A DNA stretch of 35,396 nucleotides from Rhizobium sp. Q54 (GTDB lineage Bacteria > Pseudomonadota > Alphaproteobacteria > ATCC43930 > CGMCC-115725): contig CAMATN010000043.1 in assembly GCA_945861155.1 (NCBI GenBank), forward strand, positions 1-35,396. Direction: 5' to 3'. Within the stretch, counting starts at the first letter, position 1. Every line of letters begins with the position of its first letter. The notes below the pieces were generated by a model. The model had not been told where the DNA came from. It saw only the letters and a program-made list of their open reading frames with translations, and did no database searches. Shown here piece after piece: positions 1 through 8,056 of the stretch. Made by a program: the position numbers and the translations under genes.

Positions 1-44
1 TTCGCGATCCCGACCAAAACCTGATCGAGGTTTCGAATTATTGA
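1..44 (+). CDS. C-terminal end of a VOC (glyoxalase/dioxygenase) family protein, partial
   Basis: The third frame reads RDPDQNLIEVSNY and then stops with TGA at 42-44. The pattern of Arg-Asp-Pro-Asp, Asn, Leu-Ile-Glu is the usual last strand of vicinal-oxygen-chelate fold proteins, where the Glu of 'LIE' is often a metal ligand. The first two bases (tt) fit a preceding Phe codon, which is also typical. Everything upstream lies outside the window, so substrate and length are unknown. The next gene starts 10 nt later on the same strand, which suggests one transcript with the enolase-superfamily enzyme. The call rests on only 13 residues. Confidence 0.6.
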   Translation, partial: RDPDQNLIEVSNY

Positions 45-54
45 GGGATCGTCC

Positions 55-1164
55 GTGAAGATTCGCGACATCGAGATCTTCCAGGTCGCCTGGTCGCCCG
101 GCGACAATGCGTCGCAACACAGCGCCTGGGTTAAGGTCAATGGCGATGACGGGCTGTTCGGGATCGGCGAAGCCTCGCCCATGCAAGGCGGGCTCGCTTC
201 GCTCGGCATCGTCGCGCGCGATCTGGCTCCGGCGCTGATCGGCGAGGACCCGCTCGACCATGCGGTGCTGCACGATCGGCTGTTGCATCGCTTCGTCAAG
301 CTCGGCCCCGAGGGCGCGTTGACCGGCGCCCTCGCCGCCATTGATATCGCGTTGTGGGACCTGAAGGGCAAATTGCTCGGTCAGCCGATCTACAAGCTGT
401 TGGGCGGCGCCTGGCGGACAACCCTTCCGTTTTACGCCTCGATCGGCGGCAACGGCGAACGCAGCGTCGATCAGGTTCTGCGCGTTGTCGAGGAGCGGCT
501 GACGGACGCGCCGGCGGCCGTCAAGATCCGCTTCGACAACGACCGCACCCAGCTTGACAGCGACATACCGGGCGACATCGCCAAGGCGCGCGCGGTGCGC
601 CGGCTGGTCGGGGACACGATGCCGCTCGCCTTCGACGCCAATAACGGCTACTCGATCGGCGGCGCGATCCGGGTCGGGCGGGTGCTCGAGGAGCTCGGGT
701 ACTGGTGGTTCGAGGAGCCGGTGCAGCACTATCACGTCAAGGCGATGGGCGAGGTCGCCCGCCGCCTCGACATCACCGTCTCCGCCGGAGAACAGACCTA
801 CACCCTCTCCGGCCTCGCCGATCTGATCGATGCCGGCCTGCGCATGGTGCAGCCGGACATCGTCAAGATGGGCGGGATCACCGGGCTGCTGCGATGCGCG
901 GCCCTGGCGCAGGCCCACGGGGTCGAATTGGTGCCGCACCAGACCCAGCCGATGATCGGCCACATGGCGAGCCTGCATCTCGCGGCAAGCCAGCTCCACA
1001 TGACCAAACCCTGCGAGCTGAACGACCCCTCGCCGCGCATGCACGCGGTATTCGAGAACCCGCCGAGGCCGGTGGACGGCCTGTTCCACCTGTCGGCCGA
1101 GCCGGGCCTCGGGTTGCGCGTCAACGACGCCGAGCTGGCGACACGCCGCGTTCCGGTTCGCTGA
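55..1164 (+). CDS. Enolase-superfamily enzyme, mandelate racemase/muconate lactonizing (MR/MLE) type
   Basis: This 369-residue protein has the two-domain MR/MLE layout: an N-terminal capping domain (about 1-120) and a C-terminal barrel. Family residues can be placed. VKIR at 156-159 carries the base at the end of the second strand. The metal ligands are D194 (DANNG), E220 or E221 (FEEP) and E246 (SAGEQ). QPDIVK at 266-271 and H295 (VPHQTQP) form the other catalytic side. The family abstracts a proton alpha to a carboxylate of sugar acids, amino acids or muconates; the substrate cannot be read from sequence. It starts at GTG, 10 nt after a VOC-family gene, so a small catabolic operon is likely. 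Length is normal and the frame is intact. Confidence 0.85.
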   Translation: MKIRDIEIFQVAWSPGDNASQHSAWVKVNGDDGLFGIGEASPMQGGLASLGIVARDLAPALIGEDPLDHAVLHDRLLHRFVKLGPEGALTGALAAIDIALWDLKGKLLGQPIYKLLGGAWRTTLPFYASIGGNGERSVDQVLRVVEERLTDAPAAVKIRFDNDRTQLDSDIPGDIAKARAVRRLVGDTMPLAFDANNGYSIGGAIRVGRVLEELGYWWFEEPVQHYHVKAMGEVARRLDITVSAGEQTYTLSGLADLIDAGLRMVQPDIVKMGGITGLLRCAALAQAHGVELVPHQTQPMIGHMASLHLAASQLHMTKPCELNDPSPRMHAVFENPPRPVDGLFHLSAEPGLGLRVNDAELATRRVPVR

Positions 1165-1185
1165 CCGCAATTTGCGGCGACGAGC

Positions 1186-1240
1186 GCCGGGGGCGTCGTT
1201 TCGCTCGAACGCAACCCGCCCGGGTCCGACGACGCCCGGC
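1186..1240. terminator. GC-rich inverted repeat after the MR/MLE gene, possible terminator
   Basis: The 9-nt GGGCGTCGT at 1191-1199 is exactly complementary to ACGACGCCC at 1229-1237, with a further GCC/GGC match outside a two-base bulge. A third similar block (CGGGCGTCAT) follows at 1251-1260. The repeat lies between two convergent genes, where a bidirectional terminator is expected. The loop is long (29 nt) and there is no T-tract, so a Rho-independent terminator is only a possibility. Confidence 0.3.
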
Positions 1241-1291
1241 CGGGTTTAGCCGGGCGTCATGACCGCGAGCTGATCGGGGTGCTTGTCGGGT

Positions 1292-1573
1292 TTACCGCCG
1301 ATTAGGCGCGCAATGGGCGCGGACGAACCGGCCCATCCGGTTGTGATGCGCGCGGACCCAATGCCAACCCGGACCGCAGCGACCGCCCACGACCATCGGA
1401 GGCGGCGGGCCCGCCATCGGCGGCGGAGCCGCGTAGGGATAAGGCGCGGGAGCGGGCATCCCCATCGGCGGGGGCGGGGGTGGCGGCGGAGGCGGCGGAG
1501 GCGGAGCCACGCAAGCCGACAGGGCAAGCATCAGCACCGCGGCGAGCGCACCAGGTACAATGGCCGTTTTCAT
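1292..1573 (-). CDS. Small polyproline lipoprotein
   Basis: The 93-residue product begins with MKTAIVPGALAAVLMLALSA and Cys21, a lipoprotein signal peptide with lipobox LSAC, so it should be lipid-anchored in the envelope. Thirteen consecutive prolines follow directly, then a Pro/Ala/Tyr/Met stretch. The basic C-terminus contains GPGWHWVRAHHNRMGRFV, like the WHW...GRWV motifs of small envelope proteins of unknown function. The ATG at 1573 is chosen over an upstream start at 1714 because it opens the signal peptide and is preceded by an AGGAAGAG ribosome site. It stands alone and converges with the MR/MLE gene. The proline run predicts a need for elongation factor P. Function unknown. Confidence 0.75.
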   Translation of the reverse strand: MKTAIVPGALAAVLMLALSACVAPPPPPPPPPPPPPMGMPAPAPYPYAAPPPMAGPPPPMVVGGRCGPGWHWVRAHHNRMGRFVRAHCAPNRR

Positions 1574-1771
1574 CCGTCTCTTCCTTTCAGGCTGGGGCGC
1601 AACGCTGACGCGGTAAGCTGAACCACGCAAACGGCAACCGTATTCGATCATCCTACGGTCGTGCCGTTCGATCAAGTAATTGCTGGTGAAGATCCCGTCG
1701 TCAAACCGCGCCAATTTGGACCTTTGGACGGAGGATTTTTAGGCGGCTGCCGCGGGGCCGGTCGGTGAGGC

Positions 1772-2353
1772 CTATCCCTCCGCCGCCGGCGACGCCAAGC
1801 CATCGGGTGGCCAGACCTCCACCCCCTCGGCCAACGGTATGCGCAGGTTTCGAAACAGCATCGAAAACATCATCCAGTTGCCCATCGCGATGATGAATTC
1901 TACCTGCTGTCCCGGCTCGGCGACGTATTTTGCCACCTCTGCCCAGGCGGCATCCGAAATCGATTTGCCGGCAAGGCACTCGTCGGTGGCGGCCAGGATC
2001 GCCTTGTCCGCCGGCGTCAACCGCCCAGAGTTCTTTGGGTTCCGCCAGTCGCGCACCGCCAGAATATCCTCGGGCGGGATTCCGGCCGTGGTCGCCACCC
2101 GCCAGTGCTGCGTCCACTCATACGCCGAGCCGGTGACCCAGCCGATCCGCATGATCATCAGTTCGCGCAGCCGCGTGTCGAACTTGTTGTTCTCCAACAG
2201 CTGCATCAACTGGCTGAACGCCACCCGGGCCACACCGGGATTATTGGCCACGACGCGAAACGCCTCGCTTTGCGTACGACGCGCGGGCATGCCCATCGCG
2301 TCGCCGACATCGCGGGCGCGCTCCAGCGAGACCATTGGCACGCGTAAGGTCAT
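1772..2353 (-). CDS. Carboxymuconolactone decarboxylase (CMD/AhpD-like) family protein
   Basis: The 193-residue, mostly helical protein carries the CMD-domain block RLRELMIMRIGWVTGSAYEW at 61-80, followed by TQHWRVA. Family members are gamma-carboxymuconolactone decarboxylases or AhpD-like peroxidase partners. The redox CxxC of AhpD is absent here (AYEWTQHW occupies that place), so a thiol peroxidase role is unlikely. H83 and E79 are in the right region to be functional. It starts at ATG 2353 behind a strong GGGGAGGGG ribosome site. It is transcribed alone, divergent from the lipid kinase gene. Proteins of this type are common in catabolic loci, but the substrate is not known. Confidence 0.75.
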   Translation of the reverse strand: MTLRVPMVSLERARDVGDAMGMPARRTQSEAFRVVANNPGVARVAFSQLMQLLENNKFDTRLRELMIMRIGWVTGSAYEWTQHWRVATTAGIPPEDILAVRDWRNPKNSGRLTPADKAILAATDECLAGKSISDAAWAEVAKYVAEPGQQVEFIIAMGNWMMFSMLFRNLRIPLAEGVEVWPPDGLASPAAEG

Positions 2354-2469
2354 CGTTCCCCTCCCCTTGACATCGCGGAAACGCTACAGGCCGAACCTAC
2401 CTTGCGCAACATCCGCCCAACGCGCGTGATGGGCGGACGGGATGATTCCCGTCGCGACCGTGTTGAGTC

Positions 2470-3441
2470 GTGACGGCCTCGACGCGAGACGAAAATTTGT
2501 CAGACCGCCCCTCGATCTCCCGGCGATCCCAACCACTGACCTGCATCCTCAATGGCGCCGCCGGTTCCAGCCGCGCGCTCCAGGCGGAAAGCCAACTCGT
2601 CGATCTGTTCGGCCGACATGGTGCGGTTGCAAATATCGTCGTGGCCCGCGAGGGAAAGGACATCGCCGCGCTCGCTCGCCGCGCCGTCGAGGAAGGCAAC
2701 GCCGTCGTGGTCGGCGCCGGCGGCGACGGCACGATGAACGCCGTGGCGGGGGCCTTGGTCGGCACCGACACGGCGATGGGCATCCTGCCGCTCGGGACGC
2801 TCAATCATCTCGCCAAGGACCTCAACATCCCGCTGGACCTGGAAGCGGCGGTCGCCACGATCCTGACCGGGCGGGTAAAGCGCATCGATGTCGGCGAGGT
2901 CAATGGGCGCATTTTCTTGAACAATTCCAGCATCGGCATCTATCCCTGGATCGTGCATGAGCGGCAGAAGGAAGAGCGCAAAGGCTACGGCAAGTGGGGC
3001 GCGTTCTGGCGGGCGCTGATATCGGTGGCGCGGCGCTATTCGTTTTTTCACGTCCGCCTGGCGGTCGACAAACGGGAGGAACCCGAAGCCAGGACGCCTT
3101 TCGTATTCATCGGGAATAACAAATACGAGTCGGAAGGCCTCAGCATCGGCAGTCGCAAGGCATTGGACCGCGGCGAATTGTGGGTCTACCGCGGACCGCC
3201 GGCCAGCCGCAGCAGGCTCGCATTGCTCGCGTTGCAGCATCTCCTGGGAGCGACCGGCGCGGGCGGTCTCGCGATATCGGACGCGCAGCAAGTATGGGTC
3301 CGCACCAAGGCAGCGCGGCTGGCGGTCGCCACCGACGGCGAGGTGAATTTCCTCGACATGCCGCTGCGCTATCATACCCGCCCCGGCGCTCTCGGCGTCA
3401 TCGTCCCCGCGGATGACCGCGACACCCCGCCGGCTGAATAA
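2470..3441 (+). CDS. Diacylglycerol/lipid kinase family protein (YegS/DagK catalytic domain)
   Basis: The 323-residue protein has the DAGK catalytic domain. NGAAG at 28-32 is the first nucleotide-contact motif, GGDGT at 84-88 is the signature ATP-binding motif, and PLGTLNHLAKDL at 107-118 corresponds to the PxGTxNxxA block. NNSSIG at 151-156 opens the second lobe. Family members phosphorylate diacylglycerol, sphingoid bases or related lipids at the membrane; the lipid used here cannot be determined. It starts at GTG 2470. The metallophosphoesterase gene follows after 24 nt on the same strand, so a kinase and phosphoesterase pair is probably expressed together. The frame is intact and the length is typical. 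Confidence 0.85.
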   Translation: MTASTRDENLSDRPSISRRSQPLTCILNGAAGSSRALQAESQLVDLFGRHGAVANIVVAREGKDIAALARRAVEEGNAVVVGAGGDGTMNAVAGALVGTDTAMGILPLGTLNHLAKDLNIPLDLEAAVATILTGRVKRIDVGEVNGRIFLNNSSIGIYPWIVHERQKEERKGYGKWGAFWRALISVARRYSFFHVRLAVDKREEPEARTPFVFIGNNKYESEGLSIGSRKALDRGELWVYRGPPASRSRLALLALQHLLGATGAGGLAISDAQQVWVRTKAARLAVATDGEVNFLDMPLRYHTRPGALGVIVPADDRDTPPAE

Positions 3442-3465
3442 CCGGCTGAATAAAGGGCGCCGCCC

Positions 3466-4299
3466 TTGCGCATTTTGGCGCACATCTCGGATTTGCATTT
3501 CGGCCGGCTCAACCCCGGCGCCCCGCCGGCTCTGCGGGCCTCAATCGCCGCCTCCGGCGCCGATGTCGTCGTGGTGTCCGGCGACCTGACGCAACGCGCC
3601 CGAGCCCGCGAGTTTGCGGCGGCGCGGCGCTTCCTCGACAGCCTCTCGGTTCCCTGGATCGTCGTGCCGGGAAACCACGACGTGCCGCTCTACGACATTT
3701 TCTCTCGTTGGCTGAACCCGCTCGGGCGGTATCGGCAATATATCAGTGACGATGTCGAACCGTTTTATGCCGATCGCGAGATCGCCGTTCTCGGGATCAA
3801 CACGGCGCGCTCGTTGACCTTCAAGAACGGGCGCATCAACCGCGACCAGGTGCGGCGCGGCTGCGCGCTGCTTGGCGGATGCGCCGATACGGTGACGCGG
3901 ATCATCGTAACGCATCATCCCTTCGACCTCCCTGCCACAAACGGGCACGATGAAGTCGTCGGCCGCGCCTCGATGGCGATCGAGGGGTTCGCCAGATGCC
4001 GGGTGGATCTGATCCTCTCGGGCCACCTGCATCACAGCCAGACCGGCGCGACGACGCTGCGATACGGCGACACCGGCTATTCGGCGGTGCTCGTCCAGGC
4101 CGGCACGGCAACCTCGTCCCGGCAACGCACCGAGCTCAATTCATACAATGTGATCTCGATCGACCGACCGCGCCTCTCGATCGATCGCATGGTGTGGGAA
4201 GACCAAAGCGGAGCGTTCGCGGTGACCGGCAGCGATCATTTCCGGCTTGCGCCGCTCGGCTGGGCGCGATCCGCCAATACCGCCGAACCGGGGATGTGA
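3466..4299 (+). CDS. Calcineurin-like metallophosphoesterase (CpdA-like)
   Basis: The 277-residue protein has every metal-binding motif of class III phosphodiesterases: D9 and H11 (ISDLHFG), G39-D40 (SGD), G69-N70-H71-D72 (PGNHD), H150-H151 (VTHHP) and G186-H187-x-H189 (SGHLH). These bind a two-metal centre that hydrolyses phosphoesters. The arrangement resembles 3',5'-cyclic-nucleotide phosphodiesterases of the CpdA group, but lipid or UDP-sugar phosphoesters are also possible. The start is TTG at 3466, which places the DLH motif at residue 9 as usual. It follows the lipid kinase gene by 24 nt. A palindromic repeat element lies about 35 nt after its stop. Confidence 0.85.
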   Translation: MRILAHISDLHFGRLNPGAPPALRASIAASGADVVVVSGDLTQRARAREFAAARRFLDSLSVPWIVVPGNHDVPLYDIFSRWLNPLGRYRQYISDDVEPFYADREIAVLGINTARSLTFKNGRINRDQVRRGCALLGGCADTVTRIIVTHHPFDLPATNGHDEVVGRASMAIEGFARCRVDLILSGHLHHSQTGATTLRYGDTGYSAVLVQAGTATSSRQRTELNSYNVISIDRPRLSIDRMVWEDQSGAFAVTGSDHFRLAPLGWARSANTAEPGM

Positions 4300-4334
4300 G
4301 AAGGCGTGAACCGCTCGGCCCGGCGTCGTTCAAG

Positions 4335-4431
4335 CCCCCACCCCACCCTACCCTCCCCCGCTTGCGGGGGAGGGTTTTTCGGCGCCCGCGTGACCCCCTC
4401 CCCCGCAAGCGGGGGAGGGTTGGGGTGGGGG
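4335..4431. repeat. Intergenic double-hairpin repeat, family A, copy 1
   Basis: Two 24-nt palindromes, each CCCTCCCCCGC-x2-GCGGGGGAGGG in form, occupy 4351-4374 (centre TT) and 4396-4419 (centre AA). They are inverted to each other with a 21-nt spacer. Outer C-rich and G-rich flanks (4335-4350 and 4420-4431) are also complementary. A second copy of the same element lies at 15239-15334. It sits between the metallophosphoesterase and MlrC genes and has no T-tract. Confidence 0.85.
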
Positions 4432-4523
4432 TTTACTTTGAATTAGGCATTCAGCTGGCGTATTGCACTCGCCGTCTCGTCCCAGGCCTAATGCGCGTCC
4501 GACTCTTTTGACGGAGGCCCCCC

Positions 4524-6014
4524 GTGAAGCGCGTCCTGACCGGCCGGTTCATGCACGAGACCAACACCTTCAGCATCCAGAAGACCGATATGGCGCTGTG
4601 GCGGCGGCGCGATTTCCAGCTCGGCAACGAGATCCCGGCGGCGTTTCGCGGCACCCGCTCGGCCTTGGGCGCGACCTTCGAGGCGGCCGACAAATATGGT
4701 TGGACCCTGATCCACCCGGTATCGGCCAACGCCAACCCGTCGGGCATCGTCACCGACGACGCGTTCGAGCAGATCGGCGGCATTATCCTCGACGCGGCCG
4801 AGCGGCAGGGACCGATCGACGGGGTGTTGCTTCATTTGCACGGCGCGATGGTCGTCCAATCCTACGAGGACGGCGAGGGCGAATTGCTGGCCCGGCTCAG
4901 GCGCACGCTCGGCCCGGACGTGCCGGTCGTCGTGACGCTCGACCTGCACGCCAACGTCACGCAACAAATGGCCGACAATGCCAGCGCGCTGATCGCGTTT
5001 CGCACCTATCCGCATATCGACATGTACGAGCGGGCCTGGCAGGGCGCCGAATTGCTGCGGCGCGCGATGGACGGCGAGATCAGGCCGAAGACCGTCATCG
5101 CGCGGCGGCCGATGATCTACGGGCTCGACCGTGGCCGCCACCAGGCGGGGCCGATGGCCGAGCTAATCGCCCGCGGCGAGGCGCTCGAAGCATCGGGCGA
5201 GGCGCTTGCCGTCAGCATCTGCGCCGGGTTCAGCCGCGCCAATATCCGCGATGTCGGCCCCTCTGTGACGGTGACGGTCGATGCCCTGGCGGACGGTGCC
5301 AGCCCGCGCGGACAGGCGGTCGCCGAACAATTCATGGACCATGCCTGGGCGACCCGCGACTACGAGAGCTTTACGCTGCTGTCGGTGGCCGAAGCGGTCG
5401 CGCGCGCCCGCGCCGGCGAGCCCGGCGACAAGCCGCTGGTCATCGCCGACTACACCGACAACCCCGGCGGCGGCGGTTATGGCGACGCGACGGCATTGCT
5501 GAGGGGCCTGGTCGAGGCCGGGGTCGAGGGCGTCGCCTTTCACGCGATCTGCGACCCCGAGGCGGTGATGGAAGCGATGCGCGCCGGAATTGGCGTGCAA
5601 ACGACGATCACCCTCGGCGGCAAGACCGACCCAAAGATGGGCGGCGGGCCGGTGACCTTGACCGGCGAAGTCACCCATTTGAGCAACGGCAAATTCATTG
5701 CCCATGGCCCGATGGGCGGCGGGCTGGAGCGCCATTACGGGCCGTCGATGGTCTTCCGGGTCGGCGGCATCGACATCGTCGCGATCACCAATAACGGGCA
5801 GGCCGTCGATCTCGGCCAGTTCACCTCATTGGGCCTCGATCCGACCCGGTACGCGACGGTTTGCGTCAAGTCGATGCAGCATTTCCGGGCGGCCTTCGAG
5901 CCGATCGCGCGCGAGGTGATCCTCGTCGACACCGGCGCGCTGTGCTCGGAAATCTATACCCCGGAATTGTTCGACAAGGTCCGCCGCCCGGTCTGGCCGC
6001 TCGACCCGGCGTAG
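4524..6014 (+). CDS. M81 family metallopeptidase, MlrC (microcystinase C)-like
   Basis: The 496-residue protein matches the MlrC family along its length. Visible blocks are HETNTF at 11-16, LLHLHGAM at 102-109, a D140-L-H142-A-N144 metal-type motif and FRTYPHID at 159-166. The C-terminal domain has a glycine-rich DNPGGGG segment. MlrC in sphingomonads cleaves linearised microcystin fragments, but most homologues occur in bacteria with no link to that toxin and probably act on other peptides or amides. The start is GTG 4524 with GGAGG 6 nt upstream. It is monocistronic by position. No other mlr genes are nearby, so a microcystin role should not be assumed. Confidence 0.8.
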   Translation: MKRVLTGRFMHETNTFSIQKTDMALWRRRDFQLGNEIPAAFRGTRSALGATFEAADKYGWTLIHPVSANANPSGIVTDDAFEQIGGIILDAAERQGPIDGVLLHLHGAMVVQSYEDGEGELLARLRRTLGPDVPVVVTLDLHANVTQQMADNASALIAFRTYPHIDMYERAWQGAELLRRAMDGEIRPKTVIARRPMIYGLDRGRHQAGPMAELIARGEALEASGEALAVSICAGFSRANIRDVGPSVTVTVDALADGASPRGQAVAEQFMDHAWATRDYESFTLLSVAEAVARARAGEPGDKPLVIADYTDNPGGGGYGDATALLRGLVEAGVEGVAFHAICDPEAVMEAMRAGIGVQTTITLGGKTDPKMGGGPVTLTGEVTHLSNGKFIAHGPMGGGLERHYGPSMVFRVGGIDIVAITNNGQAVDLGQFTSLGLDPTRYATVCVKSMQHFRAAFEPIAREVILVDTGALCSEIYTPELFDKVRRPVWPLDPA

Positions 6015-6029
6015 GTTTGCAAGCGGCAA

Positions 6030-6578
6030 TTATGTCGGCTTAGCCACCCGCAGCTTGTCCAGGAACTGCGTGATGCTGGTCCTGATCGAGCCTTCATTTG
6101 CGCGTTTCAATCGCACAATTCCTATCGGAGCTTCCGAGAACTCAGCGGTGTACGCAGCGGAAATCGTCTCCAGGAGGATCGGCCGCCCGGTTGGATCGTA
6201 GACCTTGTAATTGACGTGCGAGGTAACCTCGAAGCTAAAACCCATTGAAGGCTGCGACAGTCCGAGAAGATTTACATCGACAGAATACTTGCACGCTCCG
6301 GCAGAAGCGGTCAGACCGGCGGCATCCAGTGATGCGGTCAGCGCGCCGCGGAAATCCTCGCTGCCAACTTTCGAGGCCCACAAAGGATTGGTGTCTTCGC
6401 CCCCGGTGACGCTCCGGACGCACACGGCACGCCGTAGCGCGTCGGGAAAGGCGCTGTTCACCGGTAGCGAGGCAACGGTCATCCGCGTCGGGTCGGCCGG
6501 TGTGGCGCAGCCAGCCAAGCCGCCGATCATACCGACGACAAGCACCAGCATAAATCTGCCATGTATTGCAGGGGTCAT
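6030..6578 (-). CDS. Putative lipoprotein of unknown function
   Basis: The 182-residue product begins MTPAIHGRFMLVLVVGMIGG followed by LAGC, a signal peptide with lipobox Cys at residue 24. It is therefore predicted to be anchored in the inner or outer membrane. The mature part is a mixed alpha/beta sequence without recognisable catalytic motifs. It includes a cysteine pair (C53, C97) and a central stretch (YSVDVNLLGLSQPSMGFSF) that looks like beta strands. The start ATG overlaps the TGA of the upstream lipoprotein gene (ATGA), so translation is probably coupled and the two products may work together. I do not recognise the family. Confidence 0.7.
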   Translation of the reverse strand: MTPAIHGRFMLVLVVGMIGGLAGCATPADPTRMTVASLPVNSAFPDALRRAVCVRSVTGGEDTNPLWASKVGSEDFRGALTASLDAAGLTASAGACKYSVDVNLLGLSQPSMGFSFEVTSHVNYKVYDPTGRPILLETISAAYTAEFSEAPIGIVRLKRANEGSIRTSITQFLDKLRVAKPT

Positions 6579-6931
6579 AGTCCGCTACATCCTTTCGACC
6601 GGGCCAAAAAGGTCAATCTCTCGTTACGATCGTTGACCGACCTGGCTTTCACCTGCTCTTCATTTGATAAGTCCATCAGCGCAGCTGCGAGCAAACCTCC
6701 GCCAAGCAGCACTCCTTTTGCGACGTTGCCTGCCGCGACGTCCTTGTCTTCAGCAAAAAGCTCGTTCGCGGCGGTCATATTTGCCTTGATATGTTCGTTT
6801 AGTTCCGCGCAGCTCAATTGCTCATCTCCTGGCATGGTCATGCTGATCGGTGTGACCGGACGCGCGGTGCACGCCACGAGGCAGAGGGCTCCAGCGATTG
6901 CTGACAAATTGCCGAGGGGTTTCGGGAACAA
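6575..6931 (-). CDS. Small putative lipoprotein with glycine-rich hydrophobic segment
   Basis: The frame is open back to 7036, but the best start is TTG at 6931. It lies behind GGAGG and gives the signal peptide MFPKPLGNLSAIAGALCLVA and then Cys21 (lipobox LVAC). The 118-residue product has an acidic helical stretch, a glycine-rich hydrophobic segment (GVLLGGGLLAAALMDL, like a glycine zipper), and a charged coil ending in a cysteine near the C-terminus. Small lipoproteins of this plan are widespread and mostly uncharacterised. Its TGA overlaps the ATG of the next lipoprotein gene, forming a two-gene unit. An ATG start at 7036 would bury the signal peptide and is less likely. Confidence 0.6.
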   Translation of the reverse strand: MFPKPLGNLSAIAGALCLVACTARPVTPISMTMPGDEQLSCAELNEHIKANMTAANELFAEDKDVAAGNVAKGVLLGGGLLAAALMDLSNEEQVKARSVNDRNERLTFLARSKGCSGL

Positions 6932-6953
6932 AGTTACGCCTCCACGCTGCGTG

Positions 6954-8040
6954 TCAGTCGTATGCACTGCCTTTGTCGTGCAATCCCGATGGTTGTGTGT
7001 TTGCCCCAATATGCGCGGTTTCTGCACCCCCGACAAGGCGCCGGAAGACGCAGACCGATCCTATAGCCGGGTGAGGCTCGGACCAGCGGAACGGCATCGG
7101 GGCGAATTCGAAGCTGCGCTTCCAGGCGGCGAGGCCGTCATTTCCGTGCTCGATCGCGCCGTAATGCAGGTAGCGCACACCCTCGACGCGCGGGTCCCGG
7201 CGGGCCAGCAGCCAAGCCCATCAAATCGTGAAACAGCAGTTTCATGACGTTGCGCGCGAGATAATCGCCGTGCGCCATGACCCCGCGGGTGCGCACGACA
7301 TTGCCGATCCGCTTCAGGAAGACATAGGCGACCAGGCGCTCGGCGATGATGGCCCCGTCCCTGCCCTGGACCGGGTCGTTGATGAAGGCGCCCCAGTCGA
7401 GCGCCCAATGGTGCATGCATTGCGGCGGCGGCGGCTCGGGGAACGCCACGCCTTGGGCAACTTCCGACAGCGGCCGCCCGAGATAGGCGGCAATGTCGGC
7501 CAGCGTAATGCCGGAGCCGAAATCGGCTGGTGGTGGCGGCTTGACGAAGGCGGCGAGCACCGGCCCCGAGCGGAACCGTTTAGACGCCTGTATCTCGAAA
7601 CATTGCCGTGCATGGAGATCGCGCAGCATCGTCTTGCTGTAAAACCCCTGCGTCCGGGCCTTCTTGACCTGCTGCAGGATGCCGCCCTTCGAATGGCGTT
7701 TCAGCGCGGCCCGATAGGCGTCGAAATCGGCGAAGCGGTCGAGATCGATGACGCTCGGAACGCCGCGCCAGCGCCACGACAGCGCCGGCCAGCCGTCGTC
7801 GCCGCGACACAGAAACGGCGCGAGCTGCGGGCGCTCATGCGCGACGAAGCGGGCGCAGGCCGGGTCGCAGCTTGCCGGATCGAGCTGGGAATCTAGGTCG
7901 GCACAGGGCAGATCGTCGAGGTCGGGGGCTCCAAAAAACTGCAGACGCCGCCGTTTCTTCGCCGCGATCAGCCACGGCTCGATCAGCGCGAGGTGCAACC
8001 GCCGCGTCGCCAGCTCGGCCGTGTCCCACCGGCTCGACAC
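6954..8040 (-). pseudogene. Acyltransferase-like protein, frame broken by a one-base insertion
   Basis: From GTG 8040 (15 nt after the purH stop) a protein reads on for about 275 residues. It includes DLDRFADFDAYRAALKRH, then RLVAYVFLKRIGNVVRTRG and MAHGDYLARNVMKLLFHDLM. The frame then runs into unrelated sequence and a TGA at 7138. The adjacent frame continues with LARRDPRVEGVRYLHYGAIE and GLAAWKRSFEF up to a stop at 6954. Removing one base from the AA at 7214-7215 joins the two halves with local sequence MGWLLARRDP. The layout vaguely resembles GNAT/FemAB-type acyltransferases, but that is a weak guess. Either the gene is inactivated or the assembly has an indel error. The true end may lie before 6954, because the last 35 or so codons look non-coding. 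Confidence 0.55.
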
Positions 8041-8056
8041 GGAAGGCGGGCCTCGC

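Noticed and set aside
2367-2395. TTGACA sequence before the lipid kinase gene as a promoter
   Set aside because: No acceptable -10 hexamer was found at 16-18 nt, and the sequence overlaps the ribosome-site region of the divergent CMD gene.
4335-4431. CRISPR array or Rho-independent terminator reading of the C/G-rich palindromes
   Set aside because: There is no set of regularly spaced direct repeats with unique spacers, and no T-tract follows either hairpin.
4524-6014. A microcystin-degradation locus
   Set aside because: Only an MlrC-like gene is present. No mlrA, mlrB or mlrD is nearby, and M81 proteins are widespread without that function.
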